NCBI GenBank assembly: GCA_910576535.1
Contig: CAJTKK010000003.1
Coordinates: forward strand, 124,001-188,000
From: an uncultured Lachnospiraceae bacterium
GTDB taxonomy: Bacteria; Bacillota; Clostridia; Lachnospirales; Lachnospiraceae
Reading direction: 5' to 3'
DNA length: 64,000 nucleotides
In this document: positions 51,821-60,275 of the stretch, in pieces
How positions within the stretch are numbered: position 1 is the first letter of the stretch
Layout of the letters: the number at the start of each line of letters is the position of its first letter
Notes under the pieces: model-generated
Databases searched by the model: none
What the model was told of the DNA's origin: nothing
Seen by the model: only the letters and a program-made list of their open reading frames with translations
Program-made: the position numbers and the translations under genes

Positions 51821-51982
51821 CTATTGCACATCAACGCACTTTCTGATGCTTTTCTTCCGTTTTTCACCAATATTTTCATCCCTAATACCCGAAATCCCTC
51901 TCTTCCATAGATTCGCTGCATTCAAAACCAATCCGGTAAAGCCCCCTTCGGTATACTCTTTTCCAATGCGTCCTCTTTCCAT
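51821..51982 (-). pseudogene. open frame of a possible broken gene (distal part)
   Basis: A minus-strand frame reads MERGRIGKEYTEGGFTG from an ATG at 51982 and ends VDVQ-stop at 51821. Upstream it stays open to about 52125 in the same frame, running through NTDPPEPCDDYP and KTNIPRISEAD without a suitable start, and it overlaps another open frame at 52015-52227. No RBS is clear. The compositional look is protein-like, so this may be the remnant of one gene interrupted by a frameshift. I do not recognise a family. Confidence 0.35.
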
Positions 51983-52014
51983 ATCCGCCTCTGAAATCCT
52001 AGGGATATTGGTCT

Positions 52015-52227
52015 TTACAGCAGATATCCGGCGGTCATCTTTTTTCCGGTTCCGTCTTTTATTCCCGCATGGATAATCATCACATGGTTCCGGCGGATCC
52101 GTATTAAAACATATTTTCCCTCACTGCTGCTTACAAGATAAGAATGGCCTCTTTTATCTTTCACCAGCAGTTTGGGTATTCTTACATCCTTTGCCTTGCC
52201 ATCTTCCGGCAGTACGCGAATCTCTCT
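52015..52227 (-). pseudogene. open frame directly after the secreted protein's stop codon
   Basis: This 70-codon frame (REIRVLPEDGKAKDVRIPKLL onward) starts at the codon after the TAA of the upstream Asp/His-rich gene and is in the same frame, so it would be translated only by readthrough or from an internal start such as a GTG near 52163. It is followed by a TAA at 52015. It overlaps the frame at 51821-52125. Together they suggest either a decayed gene or an unnoticed small gene. No family recognised. Confidence 0.3.
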
Positions 52228-52581
52228 TTAATGATGGCCTCTTCCATGATGACCGCCGTGGTGGCCGCCCCTGCGCCCATAATAACTCTGAACGCTTGCC
52301 TGCCTTTCCGCTTCTGCATTTACGCAATGGTCACAGATACCATCCTCGTTTTCATCAATATAATACTGGCAATGACCCTCATCGCCTGTCACGCAGACAG
52401 GGTTCCCGTCCGCATCCACACAACGGCTGTTGTCACAGATGCCATCCCCATTTTCGTCAACAAAACAATAATTCCCGTCACAATTATAGCCGCCGCAATG
52501 ATACTGTCCATGTGCATACACAGGAACAGACATGCTCAAAGCTGCCAAACATGCCATTCCTGCAATGACTGTTTTTTTCAT
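52228..52581 (-). CDS. secreted Asp-repeat / His-rich mini-protein
   Basis: Protein of 117 residues with a clear signal peptide (MKKTVIAGMACLAALSMSVPVYA, cleavage after about residue 23). The mature part has three Ca2+-binding-like acidic motifs, DENGDGICD, DADGNPVC and DENEDGICDHC, similar to thrombospondin-type or dockerin-like loops, with many Cys, and a C-terminal GGHHGGHHGRGHH tail that could bind Zn, Ni or Cu. AGGAGGT is nine bases upstream. It has its own promoter (52689-52717). I know of no named family; a metal-binding exported protein is inferred from composition. Confidence 0.8.
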   Translation of the reverse strand: MKKTVIAGMACLAALSMSVPVYAHGQYHCGGYNCDGNYCFVDENGDGICDNSRCVDADGNPVCVTGDEGHCQYYIDENEDGICDHCVNAEAERQASVQSYYGRRGGHHGGHHGRGHH

Positions 52582-52688
52582 AGCGCTCTACCTCCTAAAT
52601 TTTACAACTCTGCCTATTAAACTGCTTTTCCCAGACCACCGGATAAATACCTCTAACGGAAAAAATAAGCTTTTTTGCGTTTGGGAAT

Positions 52689-52717
52689 ATTATACCATTT
52701 GCATTGCTTAAATTCAA
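52689..52717 (-). promoter_or_regulatory. promoter of the secreted mini-protein
   Basis: On the minus strand, -35 TTGAAT (52717-52712), 17-nt spacer, -10 TATAAT (52694-52689), about 108 bp upstream of the start codon. Confidence 0.65.
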
Positions 52718-52881
52718 TCTAAAATCCCTGAGGAGGATGAAGCAATCCTGCTATCTTTTCCATTTATCCGGCTGAATATCTTTTGTTCCAGCACAGAACG
52801 GAAGCTTCCCAGAAAATGCAAAAATTTTTCCTTTTCCTCCGGCTGGTTCATATTCTTGGGGAGGCATAACAGGAAAAAGTG

Positions 52882-52910
52882 TTGACAATCTGTTCTTTTC
52901 AAATTAGTAT
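52882..52910 (+). promoter_or_regulatory. promoter of the MarR-DegV operon
   Basis: -35 TTGACA (52882-52887), 17-nt spacer, -10 TAGTAT (52905-52910), about 100 bp upstream of the MarR start. Confidence 0.7.
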
Positions 52911-53010
52911 ATAAAATAAACTTTTCACTTTGTGAACTTTTTTGTGCGCTATCAATACAAGGCACATGGTTCCATCCGAATAATCATAAAACCGAAAGGT
53001 ACCGTTTTGT

Positions 53011-53451
53011 ATGAATGAAGAACTACTGGAAGCATGGCTTAGGCTTTCTACTGTTTTAAGCAATGACAGGATTGTTTCTGAAATGCCTTATAATGAAGCC
53101 CTAATCTGCAATATTCTGTATCGTCAGCAGATGCAGGGAAACGGCCAGAAACTGACGGCTACCGATCTGTGCAGGCAGACAAAAATGCTTAAATCACAGA
53201 TGAACCGGACTTTACAGTGCATGGAAAATAAAAATATCATTACCAGGCAGCGGTCAAACTCAGATAAACGGCAGGTCTTTATCTTTTTAAACCCGGAGGC
53301 TGAATCTTTCCAGGCCCAGCACCGCAAAAGCCTGCAGCTCATTGATACGCTTTCCCAAAAGGCCGGACCTGAAAAATCCAAGGAAGCAGTCAGATTATTT
53401 ACATTTATCGCCGACATGGCAGAAAAAATTATGGAGGAAAATCATGATTAA
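53011..53451 (+). CDS. MarR-family transcriptional regulator
   Basis: Winged-helix regulator of 146 residues (family about 140-150). The helix-turn-helix lies near 50-75 (TATDLCRQTKMLKSQMNRTLQCME), followed by the beta wing with RQRSNSDKRQVFIFL near 84-98, where the conserved DKR Asp/Arg pair of MarR is kept. AAAGGT precedes the ATG. Its last eight bases overlap the start of the DegV gene, so the two are translationally coupled, and the regulator probably controls its own operon in response to a lipid or small hydrophobic ligand (inference from the DegV partner). Confidence 0.9.
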   Translation: MNEELLEAWLRLSTVLSNDRIVSEMPYNEALICNILYRQQMQGNGQKLTATDLCRQTKMLKSQMNRTLQCMENKNIITRQRSNSDKRQVFIFLNPEAESFQAQHRKSLQLIDTLSQKAGPEKSKEAVRLFTFIADMAEKIMEENHD

Positions 53452-54283
53452 AATATTGGTGGATTCGTCTTCCGATTATGAACCGGAAGAAATAAAAGAA
53501 AAAAATTTTGAGTTTATCCCTATCAGCATTACCATCGGGGAGACAGATTACATAGATGGAATTTCATTAAAGAAAAATGAATTTTATGAGATCTTGGAAA
53601 ACACCCAGGATTTCCCTAAAACCTCCCAGCCTTCCCCCCAGGCATTCCTTGACATTTTCAAGGAAGCGAAAAAAAACGGGGATACTGTCCTTTGCATCCT
53701 TCTGTCTTCTGCGTTAAGCGGAACATGCCAAAGCGCGCAGCTTGCCAAGAATATGGCAGAATATGAGGAAATTTATATCATCGACTCCCTTACTGCCTCC
53801 TGTTCCATCAAGATTCTGGCGGATTACGTCTATACGCTGGCACAGGAAAATCTTCCTGCCGGAGAAATCATACATAAAGCAGAAGCCCTGAAATCCCGGA
53901 TCACTCTATTCGCCGGCCTGGATACCTTAGAATATCTATGCAAAGGAGGACGCCTTTCCAAATCTGCAGCCGCTATCGGGGAACTGGCTAACATCAAACC
54001 GGTTATCACAATAACCAAAGAAGGAGCCGTCGGCGTGCTTGGCAAATGCCTTGGCAAGAACAAAGCCATCGCCCAAGTCTTCAAACATCTGCAGGAATCC
54101 GGAACAGACGCTTCCTTCCCTCTTTATACCATATATACTTACGGCACGGAAAACTGTCAACGTTTTGAAGAAAAATTGCAGGAAAATGGCCATGCAATCA
54201 GCAAACGCCTTCAGGTTGGGGCCACTATCGGCTCCCATATCGGCCCGGAAGCATTCGGCGTTGTCTTCGTAAGACCCGAATGA
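53444..54283 (+). CDS. DegV-family fatty-acid-binding protein
   Basis: Protein of 279 residues from the ATG at 53444. ILVDSSSDYEPEEI (3-16) is the N-terminal DegV signature, the phosphate-binding SSALSGTCQSAQLA segment lies near 87-100 and GRLSKSAAAIGELANIKPVI near 168-187 forms the lipid-binding face. DegV/FakB proteins bind exogenous fatty acids and present them to FakA kinase; no fakA is visible in this window. The start overlaps the MarR stop by eight bases, which strongly supports this start over the longer in-frame frame. Confidence 0.93.
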   Translation: MIKILVDSSSDYEPEEIKEKNFEFIPISITIGETDYIDGISLKKNEFYEILENTQDFPKTSQPSPQAFLDIFKEAKKNGDTVLCILLSSALSGTCQSAQLAKNMAEYEEIYIIDSLTASCSIKILADYVYTLAQENLPAGEIIHKAEALKSRITLFAGLDTLEYLCKGGRLSKSAAAIGELANIKPVITITKEGAVGVLGKCLGKNKAIAQVFKHLQESGTDASFPLYTIYTYGTENCQRFEEKLQENGHAISKRLQVGATIGSHIGPEAFGVVFVRPE

Positions 54284-54352
54284 TCTTACCTATAATGCCT
54301 GTTTGGCGGGAAAGAAAACAATCCATTGGCATTGCCGCAAAGAGGAATCCTT

Positions 54353-54820
54353 ATGGATAAAATAACACAAGAGCAACGCAGCCGCAATATGAGCCGTATC
54401 CGGAGCAAAGATACAAAAATTGAGCTGGTTCTACGCAAGGCCTTATGGAAAAAAGGCTACCGTTACCGGAAAAATTACAAAGCATTGCCCGGTACGCCGG
54501 ATATTGCCGTCACAAAATATAAAATTGCCATATTCTGTGACAGTGAGTTTTTCCATGGCTATGACTGGGAAATCAAAAAACAAAAATTAGGCCAGAATAA
54601 AGAATATTGGGTCAAAAAAATCGAACGCAATATGGCAAGGGACAGGGAAACCGATCTGAAGCTTATTGCCCTGGGCTGGACTCCCATGCATTTCTGGGGG
54701 GAAGATATCTTAAAGCATACCGATGCATGTACCGCCGCCATTGACGATCTTTGCTTTGAACTGCAATTGACCGCATATGAATGTCCCGTTGACCGGGAAG
54801 AATACACCGATATCCAATAA
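54353..54820 (+). CDS. vsr: very-short-patch-repair (Vsr) endonuclease-like protein
   Basis: Protein of 155 residues with the Vsr order: TQEQRSRNMSRIRSKDTKIE (5-24) with the N-terminal Glu, RYRKNYKALPGTPDIAV near 37-53 containing the metal-binding Asp of the PD motif, then IAIFCDSEFFHG near 57-68, equivalent to the HGCFWH segment of E. coli Vsr. The E. coli enzyme nicks 5' of T in T:G mismatches produced by Dcm methylation. No cytosine methyltransferase is next to this gene, which is unusual for Vsr. Start 54353 follows AGAGGA. Confidence 0.85.
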   Translation: MDKITQEQRSRNMSRIRSKDTKIELVLRKALWKKGYRYRKNYKALPGTPDIAVTKYKIAIFCDSEFFHGYDWEIKKQKLGQNKEYWVKKIERNMARDRETDLKLIALGWTPMHFWGEDILKHTDACTAAIDDLCFELQLTAYECPVDREEYTDIQ

Positions 54821-54876
54821 TCTTATCTATCGTTGCCGGCGCTATAAGCAGCAATGCTCCCAGGCCGGCCCGGCTT

Positions 54877-57009
54877 CTATTTGCCGAACCAAAGTTCCAG
54901 AACACGGCTGATCTTTTCCACCACATAACCGCTTCCTCCTCTTTCCTTTACATCTTCCACCATAGTCACAATCAAAATCGGCCTTTCATTTCCTTCATCC
55001 GGCGTAAGCACAACAAACCATCCAAGCTCCGTCCCCAAAGTATCCTCTTTGGAGTCCTTGATTTCCGCAGTCCCGGTTTTTCCCGCCAATACCATATCTT
55101 CCCGGTGGACTCCATACCCCGTGCCTTCCGGGCTGTTGACAACCTTTTTCATCCCCTCCAGCACCTGATTTGCTGTATCTGCCGAAAACGCCCCGGGTAT
55201 CCACCATTGCGCCTGGGGTTCTTCCTGAAAGGTTAAATATGGCTTTATCATATTTCCCCCGTTGCAAAAAGCGGTATAAATACAAGCCAAATGCAAAGGA
55301 TTCACTAACATCTGCCCCTGCCCATACCCGCTGTCAGCCAACTGTATTTCCGTTTCTATTGTTTCCCCATTGGAATACCGGGAAGAAGCCATAGTAATTT
55401 CAAATGGAACCGCTTCATGAAAACCTAACTTTTTGAAGTTTTCTTCCAGGTTTTCGGCTCCAATTTTCAGCGCCGCTTTCGCAAAATAGATATTATCGGA
55501 ATAAACCAATGCCTTTTCCAGTACCGCAGGCTCATACTCATGAAGCGTCGTCACATAATAAGAACCCCAGGAGCTATCCTTCTGCCAGCTTAACCCTTCC
55601 TTCCCATAATCTTCTTTGGGGTCAATTGCCCCAGTTTCCAGTCCGATAGCCGCTGTTACCGGTTTCAGGGAAGAACCGGGACACCAGGCCTGACGGAAAC
55701 GATTGTACAAAGGCTGTCTTTCATCCCCGTTAAGAGAATCCCATTGATTTTGCGACATTCCTAAAATAAACTGGTTGTCATCATACGAAGGTGTGCTGAT
55801 CAATGCAAGCGTCTCACCCGTAAAAGGGTTGATTGCCACGGAACAGCCTTCATCTTCTTTCAGGCGTTCATACAAGATCAGCTGCATCCGCGCATCAATC
55901 GTCAGCTTCACATCCTTCCCGTTTTCCACCTCCCGGTTAGCCAGTTCTTGCTTCAGATCCCCGTTTTCATCCACAATATAGATGCGACATCCGTTTTTTC
56001 CTTTTAATTCTTTTTCAAACAACGCCTCCATTCCGTTCCTGCCGATCACGCTGTTCGCCGTATATCCTTCTCCTGCATGTTTTTCCAAGTCTTCCGCCGT
56101 AACGTTCTGCACATACCCGATTAAATGAGCCGCCCCGTCTGCCAGCGGGTATGCCCTCACCTCTGTATCCGAAATCATAACCCCCGGAACCGCCAGAAGC
56201 TTTTCCTGCCTCTCTTTTTCTTTTAACAAAGCTTCCGAAGGCTCTGCCGCTATCAGGTCAAGTTCCTCTACCTTGGCAACTGTCTTTATGGGAACAAAAT
56301 AATCATCTTTTACCCAGGAAGCGGATAAACTTTTTTCAATAGATTCCGGCTTTATTTCTAAAAGCTCTGCCATTTCCCGGATTGCACCCTCTCTGTCTTC
56401 CAGCTTCCCCGGGACGATTCCTACCGAAGATGCAATGCCTTTGCCGGCAAGAAGAATCCCGTTCCTGTCATAAATCTCCCCTCTTTCCGCCTCTGTCACC
56501 GATACTTTGACCTTATCTTCCGGCTTAAGCCCGGGAAGAATCAGCCCGTCTTCCCAAACCATCCCATATCCTTCTTCCCCCTTTATAAAATAAGCCTCGT
56601 TCTCAAAACTGACTGTTCCTGCTGCTGTCTGAAAGGAAGTAAAATATTTTACGGCCATCTTTTCCTCATCATACTCCACCTCTTCTATTTTCAGGTTCTG
56701 CATTTCCATCCCTTCATAAATAGCCGAATTCCTTTTTACAAAATCTTCCAAGTTTATATTCCCTGAAAATTCCAGATCCAGCATTCCATACATTTTCTCA
56801 TATTCGCCTGAAGAAACACAATCCATATACTCGGTCAAAAGCTCCGGCGGCTTCTTCCATCCTCTTTCCTTATTGAAAAACCAGAACCCGTAAACCGCCG
56901 CCCCTGTCAAAAGAACTGCTGCAAAAACCGCCGCGGCTACGGCAAATATTTTTCTTTCCCGCTGCTTTTTCCTTCTTCTTTTTTTCCGTCTCTTATCTTT
57001 CTGTCCCAT
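54877..57009 (-). CDS. MecA/PBP3-like class B penicillin-binding transpeptidase
   Basis: Peptidoglycan transpeptidase of about 710 residues from the ATG at 57009. A very basic cytosolic leader and a single TM segment (about 20-44) come first, then an NTF2-like MecA_N domain (about 55-165), a PBP dimerisation domain (about 170-335) and the transpeptidase domain. Catalytic motifs are SxxK in CPGSSLKPV (near 446-449), SDN near 504-506 and KTGT near 644-647. This architecture matches MecA/Pbp2a-type low-affinity class B PBPs of Firmicutes, so reduced beta-lactam sensitivity is possible but cannot be judged from sequence. A longer start at 57108 lacks an RBS. Confidence 0.94.
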   Translation of the reverse strand: MGQKDKRRKKRRRKKQRERKIFAVAAAVFAAVLLTGAAVYGFWFFNKERGWKKPPELLTEYMDCVSSGEYEKMYGMLDLEFSGNINLEDFVKRNSAIYEGMEMQNLKIEEVEYDEEKMAVKYFTSFQTAAGTVSFENEAYFIKGEEGYGMVWEDGLILPGLKPEDKVKVSVTEAERGEIYDRNGILLAGKGIASSVGIVPGKLEDREGAIREMAELLEIKPESIEKSLSASWVKDDYFVPIKTVAKVEELDLIAAEPSEALLKEKERQEKLLAVPGVMISDTEVRAYPLADGAAHLIGYVQNVTAEDLEKHAGEGYTANSVIGRNGMEALFEKELKGKNGCRIYIVDENGDLKQELANREVENGKDVKLTIDARMQLILYERLKEDEGCSVAINPFTGETLALISTPSYDDNQFILGMSQNQWDSLNGDERQPLYNRFRQAWCPGSSLKPVTAAIGLETGAIDPKEDYGKEGLSWQKDSSWGSYYVTTLHEYEPAVLEKALVYSDNIYFAKAALKIGAENLEENFKKLGFHEAVPFEITMASSRYSNGETIETEIQLADSGYGQGQMLVNPLHLACIYTAFCNGGNMIKPYLTFQEEPQAQWWIPGAFSADTANQVLEGMKKVVNSPEGTGYGVHREDMVLAGKTGTAEIKDSKEDTLGTELGWFVVLTPDEGNERPILIVTMVEDVKERGGSGYVVEKISRVLELWFGK

Positions 57010-57151
57010 CTTTATTTTCGTTCCCTTCCTATCACCGGTCAGGTTCCCGGGGCATCCCCTTGCTATTTCCAAAACGCTCCTGCCCCTCCGCCTTGTTTTT
57101 CGCTTCATTTATATATTACATCTGTAGGATTTCAGTGTCAAGTTTTTCCGG

Positions 57152-57221
57152 AAAAATAAATGCCCTAAACGCCGCCTTACCGTTGCAGCAAATGCCGCAG
57201 TAAAACAGCCGCTTAGAGCAT
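57152..57221 (-). terminator. intrinsic terminator after the flagellin-like gene
   Basis: On the leftward transcript ATGCTCTAAGCG (57221 down to about 57210) pairs with the complementary CGTTTAGGGCAT (about 57171-57160), with an inner GCGGCA/CTGC hairpin in the loop, and then a U-rich tract (57157-57152). It closes the flagellin-like transcription unit. Confidence 0.75.
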
Positions 57222-57246
57222 CTTATTTTCCACTATGATCCATTCC

Positions 57247-58005
57247 TTACATGCCAAATAACCTTGTGACAAAAGAATCATTTTGCATCTTCTTGCGCGT
57301 CACCATCATGCGGTAATCCTGCAGAAGTTTATTCCTCTTCTGCTCCGAAACCGCTTTGGGTATATCCAGGTCTTCTATGCGGCTTCTTGCCCCAACCGTT
57401 TCCAATGAAGTCTTTGTATTGGAATTATAAGCGTATTCCATCGCGTTCGTCCTTGCCCCTGTAGCGCTCCTGGCCGCACTGATTTTATCCATAGCCGACT
57501 CCAACTGGCTAAGATCAAATTTCCCTGTCACATTATAGCCTTCGATGCCCAATGACTTCAATGTAACATTCTCCATTTGGATCTTCATTCCCGACCCGTC
57601 AGCATTTGAAGCAATATGCATATCCGCCATACTGCCGTCCATCAGCTTCATTTCATTATAACGCGTTCCTACTGCCGTGCTTTCGATGTCCTGTAAAAGA
57701 TGATCGACTTCATCCTGAATCATCTGTTTCTCAGAATCGCCATACAAGCTATTGGATGCCTTTATACTAAGTTCATAAATCCGGTGCAGCGAATCCTGCA
57801 TGGAATTTAACGCGCCGTCTTTAATATTCGCAACGCCAATGCCATCCATAATATTGGATGCTGCAGCATCTAACCCGTTGCTTTGCCTCTTCATCTTATT
57901 GACAATGGAAAGTCCTGCCGCATCATCTGCTGCAGTCTGGATTCTTCTCCCGCTGGCTATCTTACCATAAATGGAATTGGAACTATTCACCGCCGATATC
58001 CTCAT
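57247..58005 (-). CDS. flagellin-like protein (short)
   Basis: Protein of 252 residues with both terminal flagellin domains. The N-terminal part has SGRRIQTAADDAAGLSIVNKM near 18-38 and SLHRIYELSIKASN near 72-85; the C-terminal part has LESAMDKISAARSATGARTNAMEYAYN near 167-193. It lacks the long variable D2/D3 region, and the C-terminus continues with about 50 basic residues in place of a standard SxLAQANQ end. Such short proteins can still polymerise, but no other flagellar, chemotaxis or export gene occurs in this window. It has a strong sigma-A-type promoter, no SigD promoter and a terminator. Confidence 0.85.
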   Translation of the reverse strand: MRISAVNSSNSIYGKIASGRRIQTAADDAAGLSIVNKMKRQSNGLDAAASNIMDGIGVANIKDGALNSMQDSLHRIYELSIKASNSLYGDSEKQMIQDEVDHLLQDIESTAVGTRYNEMKLMDGSMADMHIASNADGSGMKIQMENVTLKSLGIEGYNVTGKFDLSQLESAMDKISAARSATGARTNAMEYAYNSNTKTSLETVGARSRIEDLDIPKAVSEQKRNKLLQDYRMMVTRKKMQNDSFVTRLFGM

Positions 58006-58052
58006 AAGCTCTCCTTTCCTAAAACAAATCTTCTTACTCTTATCCTATTTTC

Positions 58053-58081
58053 AGTATAATACAGCCATTATGCAAACGCAA
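58053..58081 (-). promoter_or_regulatory. sigma-A promoter of the flagellin-like gene
   Basis: On the minus strand, -35 TTGCGT (58081-58076), 17-nt spacer, -10 TATACT (58058-58053). No SigD-type (TAAA-N15-GCCGATAT) pattern is seen, which is unusual for flagellin. Confidence 0.6.
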
Positions 58082-58191
58082 CACTTTTGGCAACATTTTC
58101 CCTATATTTTCTTTCCGCCCCTATCATCTTATTGCTTATACCAAGGCTTCTTATAGCAGACAGTAAAAGAACCGCGCCGATTATACGGGAT

Positions 58192-58959
58192 TTAAAAATC
58201 CCATATCTCATAAGCCGTATACGTATGGCTGTGATGGTATCCAAGCTTCTTTGCCAAAGCGGCTGACCAAGTATTCTGGGCGTCCCAGCTTGGATACAGC
58301 CCGCGCTTGAGGCATTCCAAGATCAGCCCCGCGCTGCAGCTATAGGCAAGGCCTTTTCTTCGATAGCCTTCCTTCGTGTCAATTTCTATCTCAATCCCAT
58401 CCCGGTACCGGGAATAGGAAGAAGCGCCGGATACCATTTCCCCCTCTTTTAGGACAACCATGCCAATGCCAAGCTGATGATACTGATCATAGCTTTCATA
58501 TAAAGATACAAGATCCCTGCTCCATCCGGCATCCTTACACCGGAAGTAAAGCGCTTCATCCATCGGCCTGATTGTATAGCCTTCCGGAAGCTGCCCCGCT
58601 GCCTTCCTTAGCTTTTCCTTATCAAAATTCCCCGTCTCCTTCTTCATTGCATATCGGGATACTTTTTTCGCCCGTTCTTTATAGCAGCTTTCTATCACTC
58701 CCCCCCATTCCTCATTCCGGGGAACCATAATGATAAAATCCTGCCTGCACCAGCCCGGTTTATACATAACCAGCTCTTTCTCCGGCCTTCCCGCAAAAAA
58801 AGCAAAATCACCAAGAACCGCCATTGCCGTATCCGGGCAGACACTGTCATTGCCATAAATTTTTCCCATAACGCCTTGCAGGCAGGACCATATGATTGTT
58901 TCTTCCCAGCCGCAAAAAAGACACGCCGCATTTTGGGGAACAGCTAATTCATATATCAT
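58192..58959 (-). CDS. ZmaR-like GNAT acetyltransferase (PF12746 type)
   Basis: Protein of 255 residues. The C-terminal half has the GNAT fold of the GNAT_acetyltran family: GASSYSRYRDGIEIEIDT near 182-199, YRRKGLAY near 203-210 (acetyl-CoA loop) and PSWDAQN near 225-231. Members include the zwittermicin A resistance enzyme ZmaR; most have unknown acceptors. The start overlaps the solute-binding protein stop by four bases (ATGA), so it is the third, translationally coupled gene of the kinase/SBP operon. That context suggests a role linked to sensed compounds, such as detoxification or modification. Confidence 0.87.
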   Translation of the reverse strand: MIYELAVPQNAACLFCGWEETIIWSCLQGVMGKIYGNDSVCPDTAMAVLGDFAFFAGRPEKELVMYKPGWCRQDFIIMVPRNEEWGGVIESCYKERAKKVSRYAMKKETGNFDKEKLRKAAGQLPEGYTIRPMDEALYFRCKDAGWSRDLVSLYESYDQYHQLGIGMVVLKEGEMVSGASSYSRYRDGIEIEIDTKEGYRRKGLAYSCSAGLILECLKRGLYPSWDAQNTWSAALAKKLGYHHSHTYTAYEIWDF

Positions 58960-60275
58960 TTCCCTATCGCTTCTTCCTGCAGCCTGTCAAATTCCGCCAT
59001 ACATTCATCCACCGTAGCCCCCTGCAGCAAATCCCTCACAATCAGGCAAGTGTTTCCCCATTGTTCCACTTTCATGTTTGCATTGGAACCAAGCACATAA
59101 ACATTATCCCTCACCTTGTCATTTAACTGTTTCAATGCAGGAATACAATCTACTTCCACATTTTTGGAGGGGGAAATTACTTTATTCGTTTCGGTATATA
59201 ATTGAAGAGCCTCATCGGAAAGAATGATGTCCAAAACATTCATGGTATCCTCCAAATGCTCCGCATCCACATTAACGCCATATCCCGTCATCGACACTAC
59301 CGGCATCTGCCCCCTGCTGCTGGGGAATCCGATTACCTGCAGCTCAAAATCCGGCTCCCCGTAAGCGGTTACTGCATTGGCCGCCCCCCAATAGGCCATA
59401 ACAATAGGGGTTTTCTGCGCCAGAAAATCCGGCCCTTCCCCGTCAATCGCCTCATAAGTATATGCAGCCTGCGCGTCAATGTATCCCATATCAATCAGCT
59501 TTTGCAAATATTCAAAACCCGGGCGCATATAATCGCTATATTTGCTTTCCCCACGGTTTAACGCATCAATTTCCTCCTCCGTATTTCCCCCGTTATACAA
59601 ATCTGCATATGCCTGTGCAAAAACAAAATTTTCCAGCCACCAGCGGTTAGCCCCAATCGGAGTCTCAATCCCATTTTCCTTAAATACTTTACAGCATTCC
59701 AGTAAATCCTCCGGCGTTTCCGGCAGCTTCAGATGATATTTGTCAAACATATCTTTATTCACAAATAAGCCATGGACTACCACCTCCTGCGGGATAGCCA
59801 CCAGCTTTCCGTCCACTACGTTTGCTGTCTTTACAACCTCTCTTAAGTTATCCGCATTTTCCAGCCCTGATAAATCTGCCAGTTTTCCTTCTTCACCCAA
59901 TATCTGAATGGTATCCGGGTTAAGAAGATATAAATCATCCATATTATTGCGTACCCGGTCAAGCGTTACGTCATCATAAGTTTTCTCCTGATAATTTTCT
60001 GCCGTATATGTCCGGTATTCAACAATCAGCCCCAACTGCTCCTCTGCCATGCTTACCGTCATGTCAAATGCTGTCCTGGAAATATTAATGCCATCCGGTC
60101 TGGATTTTTCCATGGGTCCAAAAAGATTGACTGTTTTCCCCCTGCTCTCTTCCTGCACGATCAGATTGCTCCCCTGCCCTCCATTGATCCCACAGGCCGC
60201 CATTGTCAGTATAGCTGCTGCCGCCAGGCAGACGCAGAACCATCTTTTCCCATCCCCCCTCATAAATTCTTTCAT
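58956..60275 (-). CDS. extracellular solute-binding lipoprotein without cognate permease
   Basis: Protein of 439 residues of the ABC-sugar-type SBP family. It has a lipoprotein signal with LTMAAC (lipidation at Cys28) and then two alpha/beta lobes. Motifs are not catalytic; it contains an Asn-rich, Trp-containing surface (ETPIGANRWWLENFVFAQAY near 204-223) that resembles oligosaccharide-binding SBPs. No ABC permease or ATPase genes are nearby. It is bracketed by four-base overlaps with the hybrid kinase upstream and the GNAT downstream, so it may feed ligand to the membrane sensor and not to a transporter. Confidence 0.87.
   Translation of the reverse strand: MKEFMRGDGKRWFCVCLAAAAILTMAACGINGGQGSNLIVQEESRGKTVNLFGPMEKSRPDGINISRTAFDMTVSMAEEQLGLIVEYRTYTAENYQEKTYDDVTLDRVRNNMDDLYLLNPDTIQILGEEGKLADLSGLENADNLREVVKTANVVDGKLVAIPQEVVVHGLFVNKDMFDKYHLKLPETPEDLLECCKVFKENGIETPIGANRWWLENFVFAQAYADLYNGGNTEEEIDALNRGESKYSDYMRPGFEYLQKLIDMGYIDAQAAYTYEAIDGEGPDFLAQKTPIVMAYWGAANAVTAYGEPDFELQVIGFPSSRGQMPVVSMTGYGVNVDAEHLEDTMNVLDIILSDEALQLYTETNKVISPSKNVEVDCIPALKQLNDKVRDNVYVLGSNANMKVEQWGNTCLIVRDLLQGATVDECMAEFDRLQEEAIGK

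Larger units (their letters stand above)
52582..53010. other. divergent intergenic region, mini-protein / MarR
   Basis: 429 bp holding a leftward promoter (52689-52717), a rightward promoter (52882-52910) and a distant perfect inverted pair CCGGATAAAT (52639-52648) and ATTTATCCGG (52762-52771). The 83-codon minus frame at 52714-52965 overlaps both promoters and lacks an RBS, so it is not counted as a gene. Confidence 0.5.

Noticed and set aside
51693..52076. 127-codon plus-strand frame after the PRTase
   Set aside because: It is antisense to more protein-like minus-strand frames, has no RBS, and is low in recognisable composition.
52714..52965. 83-codon minus-strand frame
   Set aside because: It covers promoters for both flanking genes, has no RBS and shows no family features.
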